A DNA stretch of 64,000 nt from Caballeronia sp. dw_19 (GTDB taxonomy: Bacteria; Pseudomonadota; Gammaproteobacteria; Burkholderiales; Burkholderiaceae): the NCBI RefSeq assembly GCF_018449515.1, contig NZ_JAAVUQ010000002.1, positions 186,001-250,000 of the forward strand, in the 5' to 3' direction. The translations under genes and the position numbers were made by a program. Positions 44,183-52,571 of the stretch are shown here, piece by piece. Position 1 is the first letter of the stretch. Every line of letters starts with the position of its first letter. The notes beneath the pieces were generated by a model that saw only the letters and a program-made list of their open reading frames with translations, searched no databases and was not told the origin of the DNA.

Positions 44183-44923
44183 ATGATTTCCACGAAGCAA
44201 AATCCTGCCACGTTCCTGCGCTCACGCGGCGCGGCGCTGTTGGCAGCTATCGGCCTGGGCGTCGGTATCCTGTTCGCATCCATGCATCCGGCGCATTCTT
44301 CCGAAGCCGCGGTCGTCATTGCCCCGCCCGCGCTCGACGAACCCGCGAACGGCGCACACCAGGAAACCGCCGTGTTGGCAGGGGGCTGTTTTTGGGGCGT
44401 TCAAGGCGTGTTCCAGCACGTGAGCGGCGTGACGAAGGTTGTGTCGGGCTACTCTGGCGGTCAGCCCCAGACCGCGCAATATGAAACCGTCAGCGGGGGC
44501 CAGACAGGTCACGCTGAGTCCGTGCAGATCACTTATGACCCGACGAAAATCACCTACGGCAAGTTGCTGCAGATCTATTTCTCGGTCGCTCACGACCCGA
44601 CGGAATTGAACCGGCAAGGCCCGGACAGCGGAACGCAATATCGTTCGGCAATCTTTCCGGCCAACGACATGCAAAAACGCATCGCGCAAAGCTATATCGC
44701 GCAACTCGACAAGGCGCATGTTTTCTCCTCGCCGATCGTGACGAAGACAGATCCGCTCAAGGGTTTTTATCCTGCCGAGTCTTATCACCAGAACTATTTG
44801 ACGCTGCATCCGGATGCACCGTATATCGCGATCAACGACCTGCCGAAGGTCGAGAACCTGAAGCGCCTGTATCCGACGCTTTATCGCGACAAACCGGTGC
44901 TGCTGAGCGTGGCGTCGCAGTAA
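44183..44923 (+). CDS. msrA: Peptide methionine sulfoxide reductase MsrA, exported form
   Basis: A 246-residue protein with an N-terminal hydrophobic signal or anchor (about residues 17-40, ALLAAIGLGVGILFASM), then the MsrA core with GGCFWG (catalytic Cys69), YSGGQPQTAQYETVSGG, GHAESVQI, and a Tyr/Glu/Asp set in the DPTELNRQGPDSGTQYRS region. The core extends to about residue 225. It reduces methionine-S-sulfoxide in proteins. The signal suggests a periplasmic location, where it could protect envelope proteins such as the cytochromes encoded downstream. No MsrB partner is adjacent. Confidence 0.92.
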   Translation: MISTKQNPATFLRSRGAALLAAIGLGVGILFASMHPAHSSEAAVVIAPPALDEPANGAHQETAVLAGGCFWGVQGVFQHVSGVTKVVSGYSGGQPQTAQYETVSGGQTGHAESVQITYDPTKITYGKLLQIYFSVAHDPTELNRQGPDSGTQYRSAIFPANDMQKRIAQSYIAQLDKAHVFSSPIVTKTDPLKGFYPAESYHQNYLTLHPDAPYIAINDLPKVENLKRLYPTLYRDKPVLLSVASQ

Positions 44924-44941
44924 TAGACAGGCACAGACCAA

Positions 44942-45004
44942 GCGGCGGACTTAAAATCCGCCGCCTGACACGGCTTGCGGGGTCGAGTCCGATCGCCGTT
45001 ACCA
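44942..45004 (+). pseudogene. Degenerate 3' half of tRNA-Leu(UAA)
   Basis: GCGGCGGACTTAAAATCC followed by GCCGCC forms an anticodon arm with the CTTAAAA loop of tRNA-Leu(UAA). A variable-arm-like segment, a T-loop-like GTCGAGTCC and a 3' end GTTACCA follow. The 5' half (acceptor and D-arm) is missing because msrA ends at 44923, and the T-stem pairs poorly. It cannot be a working tRNA. Such 3' fragments are often left as attachment sites by integrating elements. Confidence 0.5.
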
Positions 45005-45127
45005 GCGTCCATAAAGCTTCAGGAGAACGGATGCAATTCCTGGGAAAACAGCGGTGTTTTTTGCCACCGCAGTGAGTGCCGGGGAGCTGCATCTAGTACC
45101 GGCCGATCACCCAATCGACGTCACTAC

Positions 45128-45379
45128 TCAGCCGTTGTCAATCAGCTTGTCGACGAGCTCGCGCCCCGCATGATAGGCCGCATCCAGCGCCTTGGCTTCA
45201 GTCTCAAAGACGTTGCCGAGTTCATAAAATTGCGTGCGTTGCCCGGCATGACGCAGGTCCGCGCCTGGTCGACATACGTACCCGTTGTAGTGGTAAGGGG
45301 TATCTGGCGTGGGAGGTCCGTATGCAAGGATCGGCAGCACCCAGATCTCAAAGCCTTTGTAATCTATTCTTTCCCACAT
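45128..45379 (-). CDS. Small conserved-type protein of unknown function
   Basis: The start at 45379 (MWERIDYKGFEIWVLP) has GGAGG 6 bases upstream, so it is preferred to the ATG five codons earlier. The 83-residue protein looks like a compact alpha/beta fold with YKGFEIWVLPI, YHYNGYVCRPG and a C-terminal helix ALDAAYHAGRELVDKLI. This pattern is common in small Burkholderia proteins of unknown role. The gene sits between the tRNA-Leu relic and a second small minus-strand gene. Confidence 0.65.
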   Translation of the reverse strand: MWERIDYKGFEIWVLPILAYGPPTPDTPYHYNGYVCRPGADLRHAGQRTQFYELGNVFETEAKALDAAYHAGRELVDKLIDNG

Positions 45380-45420
45380 GGAAACCTCCACCATCAGGAG
45401 CCGGCGTTAAAGAGTGAGCG

Positions 45421-45693
45421 CTAGACCGCTCCGCCCAGAACGCGAGCGACGAAGTGTCTACCCCATGCCTCGCCGTGAGCAATGGCGTCCGCCACCGTGA
45501 CGTAGGGCTCGTGATTACCGGTCAATTCTCCAGAATCTTCCGCGTGCTTCGAACCTCGAACCGGCGTTCCATCATGGCGAGTCACGATCACGCGGACGTT
45601 AAAACCAATAATTTTTTCTGCGTCAGGCGGGTCGTATTTCGGCTCGACGTTTATGGTCAGAAGATAGTCGCCAACTTCAACGTCTTGATGCAT
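45421..45693 (-). CDS. Small protein of unknown function
   Basis: A 90-residue soluble protein (MHQDVEVGDYLLTINVEPKY...) with an AGGGAG site before the ATG. It is acidic, has a beta-rich N-terminal half (FNVRVIVTRHDGTPV) and a helix at AIAHGEAWGRHFVARVL. It is followed by the other small gene after a 41-base gap, so the two may be co-transcribed. I do not recognise a named family. Confidence 0.6.
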   Translation of the reverse strand: MHQDVEVGDYLLTINVEPKYDPPDAEKIIGFNVRVIVTRHDGTPVRGSKHAEDSGELTGNHEPYVTVADAIAHGEAWGRHFVARVLGGAV

Positions 45694-45764
45694 GGCAGTC
45701 TCCCTGTTCGTCCAGGAATGTCATTATGATCGCGAACGCCTTCCTTACCGTGAGTTTGCGCACA

Positions 45765-45794
45765 GCGGCGGCGGACTTGAAAATCCGCCGCCGC
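45765..45794. repeat. 11-bp GC-rich hairpin downstream of cytochrome c gene
   Basis: GCGGCGGCGGA pairs with TCCGCCGCCGC across CTTGAAAA; on the plus strand it is followed by CTTTTG. The core GGCGGACTT(G)AAAATCCGCCGCC closely resembles the anticodon arm of the tRNA-Leu relic at 44942. It lies 23 bases beyond the stop of the minus-strand cytochrome gene, so it could also be a terminator. Confidence 0.45.
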
Positions 45795-45816
45795 TTTTGC
45801 CAAGACCAATACAGAC

Positions 45817-47088
45817 TTACTGCGATGCCTGTGTGCTCTTGCGCAGCTTGGCAACATCAGCCGCCCCGACCGCGGGCGCACCGTTGTTCCATCCAGCGCG
45901 AATGAACGTGAGCACGTCGGCGATCTGCTGATCATTGAGCACCGGCGCGTACTTAGGCATTGGGTACGCGGCGGGAATGCCCTGTATCACGAGGTCGTGG
46001 GTACCGTTCAGCGTGACGTTGATCAACGACGACGCGTCCTTCTCCATCACGTTCGGATTGCCCGCCAACGGCGCGAGCAGTGGTGCGAACGCACGGCCAT
46101 CCACACCGTGGCAATGCATGCAGTACGCGGTATACACCTTTGCGCCCGCGTCATTGGCCGGATGTTGAAGCAGCGACGCGGTAGCTTTCGGATCATAGGC
46201 ATAGGCCGGTGCGTTTGTCCCCCCCGCCGCCGGCAACGACTTCAGATACGCCGACATGGCCGCCAGATCCTGATCGTTCATACCCTGTGTACTGTGGTTG
46301 ATCACATCCGTCATGGACCCGAACGCCGACGCGTGCGCGTTCGCTCCGGTCTTCAGGAATGTGGTCAGGTCAGCATCCGACCAGCGGCCCAGTCCGACGT
46401 TCTGCTCGCCCGTCAGGTTGGACGCAAACCAGCCGTCGAGCACACCGCCCGTGAGCCACGCGTTGCCGCTTTCATCGAGAGCTTTTTCCTGGAACGCAAT
46501 ACCGCGAGGCGTGTGGCATGCGCTGCAATGGCCCAGGCCCTGGATCAGGTAGGCACCGCGATTCCACGCTACATCCTTACCGTCCTTGTCGCGATAAACA
46601 CCTTTGTCGAGGAACACCATGTTCCAGAACTTGAGCGGCCAGCGCATGTTCAGCGGGAACGGAATATCGGATGGTCGGTTCGCCTGGTTCACCGGTGCAA
46701 CCCCCTTCATGAAGTACGCATAGAGCGCCTTCACGTCGTCGTCGCGGACCTTTACATAGGATGTATAGGGCATTGCCGGATAGAGGTTGTGACCGTCCTT
46801 CGCCACGCCCTGGCGCAACGCTTTTTCGAAGTCTTCCTCGCTCCATTTACCAATACCTGTATCGGGGTCGGGCGTGATGTTGGTCGTGTAGATCTTGCCC
46901 ATGGGTGTGGTCATCGGCAGGCCGCCGGCGAACGGCTTGCCCTTGGGCGCGGAATGACAGGCCACGCAATCGCCCACCTTCGCGAGATAGGCGCCACGCG
47001 TAACCAGCGGGTCGTCGTTCGCAGCAGCATGTGCCAGCAGGGGCAGGCTGAGCGTGAGCGCAACAGAGGCAACAAGATGTTTGATCAT
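45817..47088 (-). CDS. Three-haem cytochrome c subunit of periplasmic molybdenum dehydrogenase
   Basis: The start at 47088 (MIKHLVASVALTLS) has GAGGG upstream; an ATG at 47103 overlaps the preceding gene. A signal peptide ends AHA at residue 21. Three haem sites are present: CVACH (41-45), CSACH (188-192) and CMHCH (323-327), giving the fold of alcohol/aldehyde dehydrogenase cytochrome subunits such as AdhB. It passes electrons from the molybdopterin subunit encoded just upstream to the quinone pool or a terminal oxidase. It is paralogous to the cytochrome at 52572. Confidence 0.92.
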   Translation of the reverse strand: MIKHLVASVALTLSLPLLAHAAANDDPLVTRGAYLAKVGDCVACHSAPKGKPFAGGLPMTTPMGKIYTTNITPDPDTGIGKWSEEDFEKALRQGVAKDGHNLYPAMPYTSYVKVRDDDVKALYAYFMKGVAPVNQANRPSDIPFPLNMRWPLKFWNMVFLDKGVYRDKDGKDVAWNRGAYLIQGLGHCSACHTPRGIAFQEKALDESGNAWLTGGVLDGWFASNLTGEQNVGLGRWSDADLTTFLKTGANAHASAFGSMTDVINHSTQGMNDQDLAAMSAYLKSLPAAGGTNAPAYAYDPKATASLLQHPANDAGAKVYTAYCMHCHGVDGRAFAPLLAPLAGNPNVMEKDASSLINVTLNGTHDLVIQGIPAAYPMPKYAPVLNDQQIADVLTFIRAGWNNGAPAVGAADVAKLRKSTQASQ

Positions 47089-47099
47089 TATGTGTGCCC

Positions 47100-49334
47100 T
47101 CATGCGCTTTGCAGTTGACGGCCGACGGGCAACTGCCGCAAGCGCTTGCCGGTAGCGGCAAAAATCGCGTTGGTCAGCGCGGGCGCGAGTGCTGCTGTAC
47201 CCGGTTCGCCGATGCCTCCGGGCGCCTCACCGCTCTTCACGATATGCACCTCGATAGGCGGCGTCTGATCAATCCGCAGCATCCGGTAATCCGTGAAGTT
47301 GGATTGTTCGACGCGGCCGTCCTTGATCGTGATCTCGCTATAAAGCGCTGCCGTGATGCCGAAGATAATGCCTCCCTGGATCTGCGCCTCGATGGTGTTC
47401 GGGTTGACCACCACGCCGCAATCCACCGCGCAGACCACGCGATTCACGGCCACTTCGCCGTCGCCGTTCACGGTCACATCCACCACCATGCCGAAGAAGC
47501 TGCCGAACGCGTGCATCACCGATACCCCGCGCCCCTGACCCTTCGGAGGCGTGTTGCCCCAGCCGGCTTCACGGGCGGCGACGTCGAGCACGTTCTGCGC
47601 GCGGGGTGTCTTGCCAAGCAGGTCGTGGCGATATTTCACCGGATCGACTTTCGCTTGCGCGGCCAGTTCGTCCATGAAGCTCTCGACCACGAAGGTGCCA
47701 CGGGTCGGTCCCACGCCGCGCCAGAACGCGGTAGGCACGTCCATGGGTTCCTGGCGCACATAGTCGATGAACTGGTTCGGGAGGTCGTAGGGAAGGTCGG
47801 CCGAAACTTCCACTGCATCCGGATCAAGGCCGTTCTTGAATGCCGGCGGAGCGAATCGGGCCATCACGGACGACCCCACTATGCGATGTTGCCACGCGAC
47901 CGGCTTGCCATTCGCATCGAGGCCGGCGGAGATGACGTCGTAGTAATACGGGCGATACATGTCGTGCTGGACATCCTCCTCGCGCGTCCACGTGACCTTC
48001 ACTGGCGTGCCGACCTGCTTGCCGACCTTCAGCGCCTGGCCGATGAAATCGGTTTCCAGCCGGCGTCCGAAGCCGCCGCCGAGCAAGTGGTTGTGCACGG
48101 TGATCTTGTCGGCGGTGAGGCCGGTGATCTTCACGGCCGTATCGACCGCACGCGTGGGGACTTGCGTGCCGACCCAGATATCGCAGCCATCGCTACGTAC
48201 GGACACGGTGCAGTTCACCGGCTCCATGGTGGCGTGCGCGAGGAAGGGTTGCTGGTACACGGCGTCAACGCGCGTCTTGGCATCATTGAAGCCTTTCTTG
48301 ACGTCGCCATCCTTGCGCGCCACGGCACCATCGCGCTTCGATGCATCGGCGAGTTGCTGGACTACCTTGGCCGTGGAAAAGTCCGCGCCGCGGCCTTCGT
48401 TCCATGTGATATCGAGCGCTGCCGCGCCGCGCTTGGCTGCCCACGTATGGTCGCCGATCACGGCCACGCCGTTGTCGAGCCGGATCACCTGGCGAACGCC
48501 GGGGATCTTCTTCGCGTTCGTGTCGTCGACGGAGGCAAGCGACCCGCCGAATACCGGGCTATTCACGATGGCGGCATAGACCATACCGGGCACGCGGACA
48601 TCGAGCCCGAACATGGCCGTACCGTTCACCTTTTCGGGAGAGTCGAGACGCTTGGCAGCGGTCCCGATCAGCTTGAAATCCTTCGGGTCTTTGAGCGGCA
48701 CGTTCTGCGGCGCGGGCAGTTTTGCGGCGGCATCGACGAGTTGTCCGTAACCGATACGGCGATTGCTCGCGGCATGCACCACTTCGCCTTTCTCCGCGTG
48801 GCACGACGCCGGGTCGACCTGCCATTGCTGCGCCGCCGCGGAAATGAGCATCACGCGGGCGGTTGCCCCGGCCTTTCGCATGGGCTCCCAGGCATAGCGG
48901 ATCGATGTCGATCCACCGGTCAACTGGCCGCCCAGCAGCGGGTCCATGAAGAGCTTTTCGTTAGGCGGTGCGTGATCGATCACCACGCTATCCAGCGGCA
49001 CTTCCAGTTCTTCCGCGATCAGCATGGGGATGGACGTATAGATTCCCTGGCCCATCTCGACCTTGGGAATCACTAGCGTCACCTTGCCCGTTGCGTCGAT
49101 CTGAACAAACGCGTTGGGTTCGAATACACCGCCTTGCGGCGCTTCATTGCCGTCGCCGCCGATCACCGACTTGCCCGAGGGTGCTTCGCCCTGGCTTGCC
49201 GCGGGCAGGCTGAAACCCAGCATCAAACCGCCGCCAACGGCTGCGCCGACTGATATTCCCAGCTTTAAAAACGTGCGCCGATTCAGGCCGTCGGGTGCGC
49301 GGCGGTTCTGTGCTTCGAGTAATCCTCGCGACAT
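47100..49334 (-). CDS. Molybdopterin-binding subunit, xanthine oxidase family (IorB/aldehyde dehydrogenase-like)
   Basis: A 744-residue protein from ATG 49334, preceded by GGGGG. A Tat signal is clear (LNRRTFLKLGISVGAAVGG, twin Arg at 19-20), so the folded cofactor enzyme is exported. The large-subunit domains of the isoquinoline 1-oxidoreductase beta type follow: VEMGQGIYTSIPMLIAEEL, GGGFGRRLETDF, FWRGVGPTRGTFVVESF, and GGIGEPGTAALAPALTNA with the catalytic Glu. The substrate is probably an aldehyde or N-heterocycle; the sequence does not decide. It lies between the 2Fe-2S and cytochrome genes in the standard order. Confidence 0.92.
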   Translation of the reverse strand: MSRGLLEAQNRRAPDGLNRRTFLKLGISVGAAVGGGLMLGFSLPAASQGEAPSGKSVIGGDGNEAPQGGVFEPNAFVQIDATGKVTLVIPKVEMGQGIYTSIPMLIAEELEVPLDSVVIDHAPPNEKLFMDPLLGGQLTGGSTSIRYAWEPMRKAGATARVMLISAAAQQWQVDPASCHAEKGEVVHAASNRRIGYGQLVDAAAKLPAPQNVPLKDPKDFKLIGTAAKRLDSPEKVNGTAMFGLDVRVPGMVYAAIVNSPVFGGSLASVDDTNAKKIPGVRQVIRLDNGVAVIGDHTWAAKRGAAALDITWNEGRGADFSTAKVVQQLADASKRDGAVARKDGDVKKGFNDAKTRVDAVYQQPFLAHATMEPVNCTVSVRSDGCDIWVGTQVPTRAVDTAVKITGLTADKITVHNHLLGGGFGRRLETDFIGQALKVGKQVGTPVKVTWTREEDVQHDMYRPYYYDVISAGLDANGKPVAWQHRIVGSSVMARFAPPAFKNGLDPDAVEVSADLPYDLPNQFIDYVRQEPMDVPTAFWRGVGPTRGTFVVESFMDELAAQAKVDPVKYRHDLLGKTPRAQNVLDVAAREAGWGNTPPKGQGRGVSVMHAFGSFFGMVVDVTVNGDGEVAVNRVVCAVDCGVVVNPNTIEAQIQGGIIFGITAALYSEITIKDGRVEQSNFTDYRMLRIDQTPPIEVHIVKSGEAPGGIGEPGTAALAPALTNAIFAATGKRLRQLPVGRQLQSA

Positions 49335-49335
49335 G

Positions 49336-49791
49336 TCACGCCCCCTTGGCGGCGTGCTTGACCGCGGCACGGATACGGTTGTACGTACCGCAGCGGCAGA
49401 TGTTGCCCGCCATTGCAGCGTCGATATCGGCGTCCGAGGGGTTGGGGTTCGAGGCGATCAGCGACGCGGCCGACATCACCTGACCCGACTGACAGTACCC
49501 GCACTGCACAACATCGAGCGCGAGCCATGCGTCCTGCACTTTCTTGCCTGCGGGCGTGGTGCTGACGGCTTCGATGGTCGTGACCTTGCGCTCGCCTACG
49601 GCTGCGATGGGCAGCACGCAGGAGCGCACTGCCTGACCGTCGAGATGCACGGTGCACGCGCCGCATTGCGCGATACCGCAGCCGAATTTGGTGCCCGTGA
49701 GACCGACCAGGTCGCGCAACACCCAGAGAAGCGGCATGTCTGGCGGGGCGTCGATGGTGTGAGATTCGCCGTTTATGGAAAGGGTCGTCAT
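49336..49791 (-). CDS. (2Fe-2S)-binding subunit of molybdenum hydroxylase (IorA-like)
   Basis: A 151-residue protein from ATG 49791, with GGAG 6 bases upstream. Two iron-sulfur sites are seen: plant-type Cys38, Cys43, Cys46 and Cys58 ([17 protein letters not shown]), and the helical site Cys97, Cys100, Cys132 and Cys134 ([18 protein letters not shown]). It has no signal and is probably carried across the membrane with the Tat-tagged large subunit. Its stop lies one base before the next start, so the operon is tightly coupled. It shuttles electrons from molybdenum to the cytochrome. Confidence 0.94.
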   Translation of the reverse strand: MTTLSINGESHTIDAPPDMPLLWVLRDLVGLTGTKFGCGIAQCGACTVHLDGQAVRSCVLPIAAVGERKVTTIEAVSTTPAGKKVQDAWLALDVVQCGYCQSGQVMSAASLIASNPNPSDADIDAAMAGNICRCGTYNRIRAAVKHAAKGA

Positions 49792-50466
49792 CTGCAACTC
49801 CAGTTGTCGTGGGGGGATTTTTATAGTCCTTCTTAATCGCAAACCTTATACAAGATTACGACGATTCGTGCTGAATTGCCTATAACCCTTAGCTGCGCCT
49901 GACCGATGCCGTCTTGTACCGGCTGAGAAAAGATCGCGGAATAAATAGTTGCGGAAGGGGGCGGTGCAGGCATTGATGTCTTTCACGGCAGTTCTTCGAG
50001 ATGAATCGCTATACCTTCCAATTTCATTACGGTTCCGCGTGCTCGCTGCATGGCTGCCGCTGCGGTCTCCATTGCCGCCGTTGCGTTGGAATCGCTTGAG
50101 TTGTTCATGATGAACCCGGCTGGTTCGGCGATCGTCAACGCGATCGGGCAGATCCGTCAGATAGTCGTGCCGGGTACCGGTCATGCCGCCGACAAACGGC
50201 GATCTCCGGTGATTGCGTCGCAAGTGTCGGGCAAGCCGGGCGCGCCGGTTCAGAGGCAAGCGCTCCAAGCGTTCTCGTTTTGCTCGAAGCAATTTATGCG
50301 GCCGCCGGAGTTAATGCTCCGGCTTTTTTGTTGGTGCCGCTATGTTTGTCTTAAGTGCCAGCGGTGTCGTGCAGGCATGCGTCTATTTATTTTTGACGGT
50401 TCAGGAATAAGTCTGGGGGGAAATGGGTTAGCCCTTGTACCAACCCGTTAAACACTGGAGTCGAAA
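49792..50466. other. Intergenic region with a terminator
   Basis: About 675 bases between the molybdenum dehydrogenase operon and a DUF4148 gene. A strong plus-strand terminator lies at 50304-50329. The plus frame from 50050 (starting MAAAAVSIAAVALESLE) reads through that terminator, and the minus frame 49846-50292 is Arg-rich, so neither is convincing; a short plus-strand gene ending near 50290 cannot be ruled out. Confidence 0.4.
50304..50329 (+). terminator. Rho-independent terminator
   Basis: GCCGGAG, loop TTAATG, CTCCGGC followed by TTTTTT: a textbook plus-strand terminator. The gene it serves is not clear; it implies that something short upstream is transcribed rightward, or it insulates the next gene. 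Confidence 0.8.
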
Positions 50467-50793
50467 ATGAAGAAACTTGCTTGGCTTACCTTGTCCGCCG
50501 CCGTCCTCGTTTCCTCGAGCGCTTTCGCGCAAGGACTGACCCGTTCCGAAGTGCGACAGCAACTGGTGGAAGCAGAGCAAAATGGTTCGGAGTACGTGTC
50601 GAATGCATCGTATCCGGATATCAGCCCAGTGTTTCAGGACCAGGCCGCGAATCAACGGAAAGATACGAGCGCGTATGGCGGTGTAGCCGCTGGCTCGAAC
50701 GCGAGTGCGCCGCGTGCCACACTGAATGGCACGCAAAGTCCTGAAACCTGTGTCGGTCCTGTCAGCTTCTGCAATATCTATGCAGGATCGTGA
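50467..50793 (+). CDS. DUF4148 family small secreted protein
   Basis: A 108-residue protein with a signal peptide ending AFA (residue 21), then QGLTRSEVRQQLVEAEQNG, the usual DUF4148 N-terminal helix. The C-terminal tail ends with a Cys pair (ETCVGPVSFCNIYAG) that could form a disulfide, which is unlike many family members. Function unknown; exported. It is a single gene between the dehydrogenase and oxidase modules. Confidence 0.8.
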   Translation: MKKLAWLTLSAAVLVSSSAFAQGLTRSEVRQQLVEAEQNGSEYVSNASYPDISPVFQDQAANQRKDTSAYGGVAAGSNASAPRATLNGTQSPETCVGPVSFCNIYAGS

Positions 50794-50946
50794 ACAGGGT
50801 GCGGCGGGCTGTTGGCTGTCGCGTGAATGCCAAGCGCCATTGCCGGGAAGAAATGGCCTATACCTGACCACGCCGGCAAGCCATGCATGATTCAGCGTGG
50901 GAAGCACGGCGCAGAACGCTTCATCGTCTGCGCCATGCTGGTTTGA

Positions 50947-51384
50947 TCAGACCGGCATCTTGCGGAACGCGATCGCAAAGCGGTTCCAACTGTTGATCTG
51001 CGACACCACCAGCGTCAGGTCCACGATTTCTTCTTCAGTGAAATGCGGCTGCACGGCTTCCCAGACGGCATCGGGCACATGGTCGTTCGAGACCAGCGTG
51101 AGCGCTTCGGTCCATTCCAGCGCCGCGCGTTCGCGGTCCGTGAAGAACGGCGTCTCACGCCATACCACCACGGCAGCCAGCCGGCGCTCCGTCTCACCGC
51201 CCTTGCGGGCATCGGTCGTGTGCATGTCGACACAGAATGCACAGCCATTGATCTGCGATGCACGCAGGCGGACCAGTTCCGCCAGCGACTTTTCCAGCGA
51301 TGACTTACCGATGTACTCTTCCACTGCAACCAGAGTCTTGATGGCGGATGGCTTGGCTTTGTAGAAATCCAGACGAGTTTGCAT
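50947..51384 (-). CDS. Carboxymuconolactone decarboxylase/AhpD-like protein
   Basis: A 145-residue all-helical protein with the AhpD-like motif INGCAFCVDMH (Cys-x-x-Cys followed by a His four residues later), the usual redox centre of alkylhydroperoxidase-like members. LAELVRLRASQ before it and VDLTLVVSQINSWNRFAIAF after it are family hallmarks. It probably acts in peroxide or thiol redox chemistry. It is a single gene, convergent with the DUF4148 gene, with GGAG (GGTGGCTCCTTT region) upstream. Confidence 0.88.
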   Translation of the reverse strand: MQTRLDFYKAKPSAIKTLVAVEEYIGKSSLEKSLAELVRLRASQINGCAFCVDMHTTDARKGGETERRLAAVVVWRETPFFTDRERAALEWTEALTLVSNDHVPDAVWEAVQPHFTEEEIVDLTLVVSQINSWNRFAIAFRKMPV

Positions 51385-51840
51385 GGGTGGCTCCTTTGAT
51401 TTAAATGATGCGCGATGCAGCGCGGCATGAGTAAGGTTAGACGGTTGACTGGACCTTATAAATAGCCGATTTCGCCTAATTTCAGGTAACCAGCGTCAAA
51501 GCCTCCAGACTTAGTTGCCTTATGCGGGCCAGCCGAGAGCAGGAGGCGGGCTTGTCCATCAGCCAGCCATCCGCGCCCTAGCAAAACGCTTAAAGAAAAA
51601 GCCGGAACCCGCGAAATAGTGCGGGTTCCTTGATGTGGATCATTGAACGTTCAAGCTCACTATTTCGACATGTTGAATCATCTCAATAATGATTAATAAT
51701 GCGTGAAATCATGTGAATCTTAGCGCTCGGCAAATTGGCTTAAGTGCTTTAAGCTCACCTACCAGAGCAGTCGCGTGGTTATAAAAAATTAGCTGTAGCG
51801 AAATACTGCAGACACAAAAACCCGATCGAGGGATACAACG
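51385..51840. other. Promoter region of the oxidase operon
   Basis: About 455 bases between the divergent AhpD-like gene and the first cytochrome gene. It has a hairpin at 51604-51629 and an AT-rich part from 51640 to 51790. No clear Anr/FNR box (TTGAT-N4-ATCAA) was found in full, though CTTGATGTGGATCATTG at 51629-51645 is a partial match. Confidence 0.4.
51604..51629. terminator. 9-bp hairpin ahead of oxidase operon
   Basis: GGAACCCGC pairs with GCGGGTTCC over an 8-base loop. The minus-strand side shows no long T-run either, and the plus-strand side is followed by TTGATG, so terminator function is only possible. Confidence 0.35.
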
Positions 51841-52557
51841 GTGGGCATACGCAGCGTCGTCTTAACACTAGTGCTGCTCGCAAGTTCCAGCCTGCATGCA
51901 TTCGCCGCTGGCGAGGCGCCGGCCGAGAAGGCGCCCGACACCATGCAGGCGCGCGTGCTTGGTTGTGCGGCGTGCCATGGCGCGCAGGGTGAAGGCACGA
52001 GCAACGACTATTACCCCCGGCTCTCAGGCAAGCCTGCCGGTTATCTTTACAACCAATTGCTCGCCTTTAGAGACGGTCGTCGCAAGTACCCGCCAATGAA
52101 TTATTTGTTGGCCTATCTTCCCGACCCGTACCTGATGAAAATTGCGGAGTACTTCGCCGCCGAGCATCCGCCATTTCCCGCGCCTGCGCCTGTGACTGCC
52201 GATACCGCGACGCTGGCGCTAGGCAAGACCCTGGTAAATAGCGGTGCTGCGTCACGCAAGATTCCCGCATGCGTTGCGTGTCACGGTGCAGCACTCACCG
52301 GCATGGAGCCGGCCATTCCGGGCTTGCTGGGCCTGCACTCCGACTACATCAGCGCGCAGTTGGGCGCATGGCGTTACGGCACGCGCACCACGCTCGCTCC
52401 CGATTGCATGCATGACGTCGCCACGAAACTAGCCGACCGGGACATCACGGCTATAGCGGCGTATCTGGCTTCGTTGCCCGCTCCGGAAAATCCGGCGCCT
52501 GCGGCGGCAGGGTCACTCAAGATGCCGCTCGCTTGCGGCACTGTTCCTAATCAATAG
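51841..52557 (+). CDS. Dihaem cytochrome c (c4-like), oxidase operon
   Basis: A 238-residue protein starting at GTG 51841, with a signal peptide ending AFA at residue 22. Two haem-c sites, CAACH (42-46) and CVACH (144-148), lie in two similar halves, as in cytochrome c4. Met ligands are likely in PPMNYLL and in the DCMHDV segment. It is probably the soluble electron donor to the ba3-type oxidase encoded four genes on. There is a 14-base gap to the next gene. Confidence 0.88.
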   Translation: MGIRSVVLTLVLLASSSLHAFAAGEAPAEKAPDTMQARVLGCAACHGAQGEGTSNDYYPRLSGKPAGYLYNQLLAFRDGRRKYPPMNYLLAYLPDPYLMKIAEYFAAEHPPFPAPAPVTADTATLALGKTLVNSGAASRKIPACVACHGAALTGMEPAIPGLLGLHSDYISAQLGAWRYGTRTTLAPDCMHDVATKLADRDITAIAAYLASLPAPENPAPAAAGSLKMPLACGTVPNQ

Positions 52558-52571
52558 GCGAGGAAATAGAC

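Noticed and set aside
47094..49076. Long plus-strand frame of 660 codons opposite the molybdopterin subunit
   Set aside because: His/Arg-rich and antisense to a gene with clear family motifs and a Tat signal.
49846..50292. Minus-strand frame between the 2Fe-2S gene and the DUF4148 gene
   Set aside because: Very Arg-rich, with no ribosome-binding site or family pattern; likely random.
50050..50451. Plus-strand frame starting MAAAAVSIAAVAL
   Set aside because: Reads through a strong rho-independent terminator and has no known motif; kept only as a remark in the intergenic entry.
51629..51645. Possible Anr/FNR box upstream of the oxidase operon
   Set aside because: Only one half-site fits well; the second half and spacing do not match the consensus closely enough.
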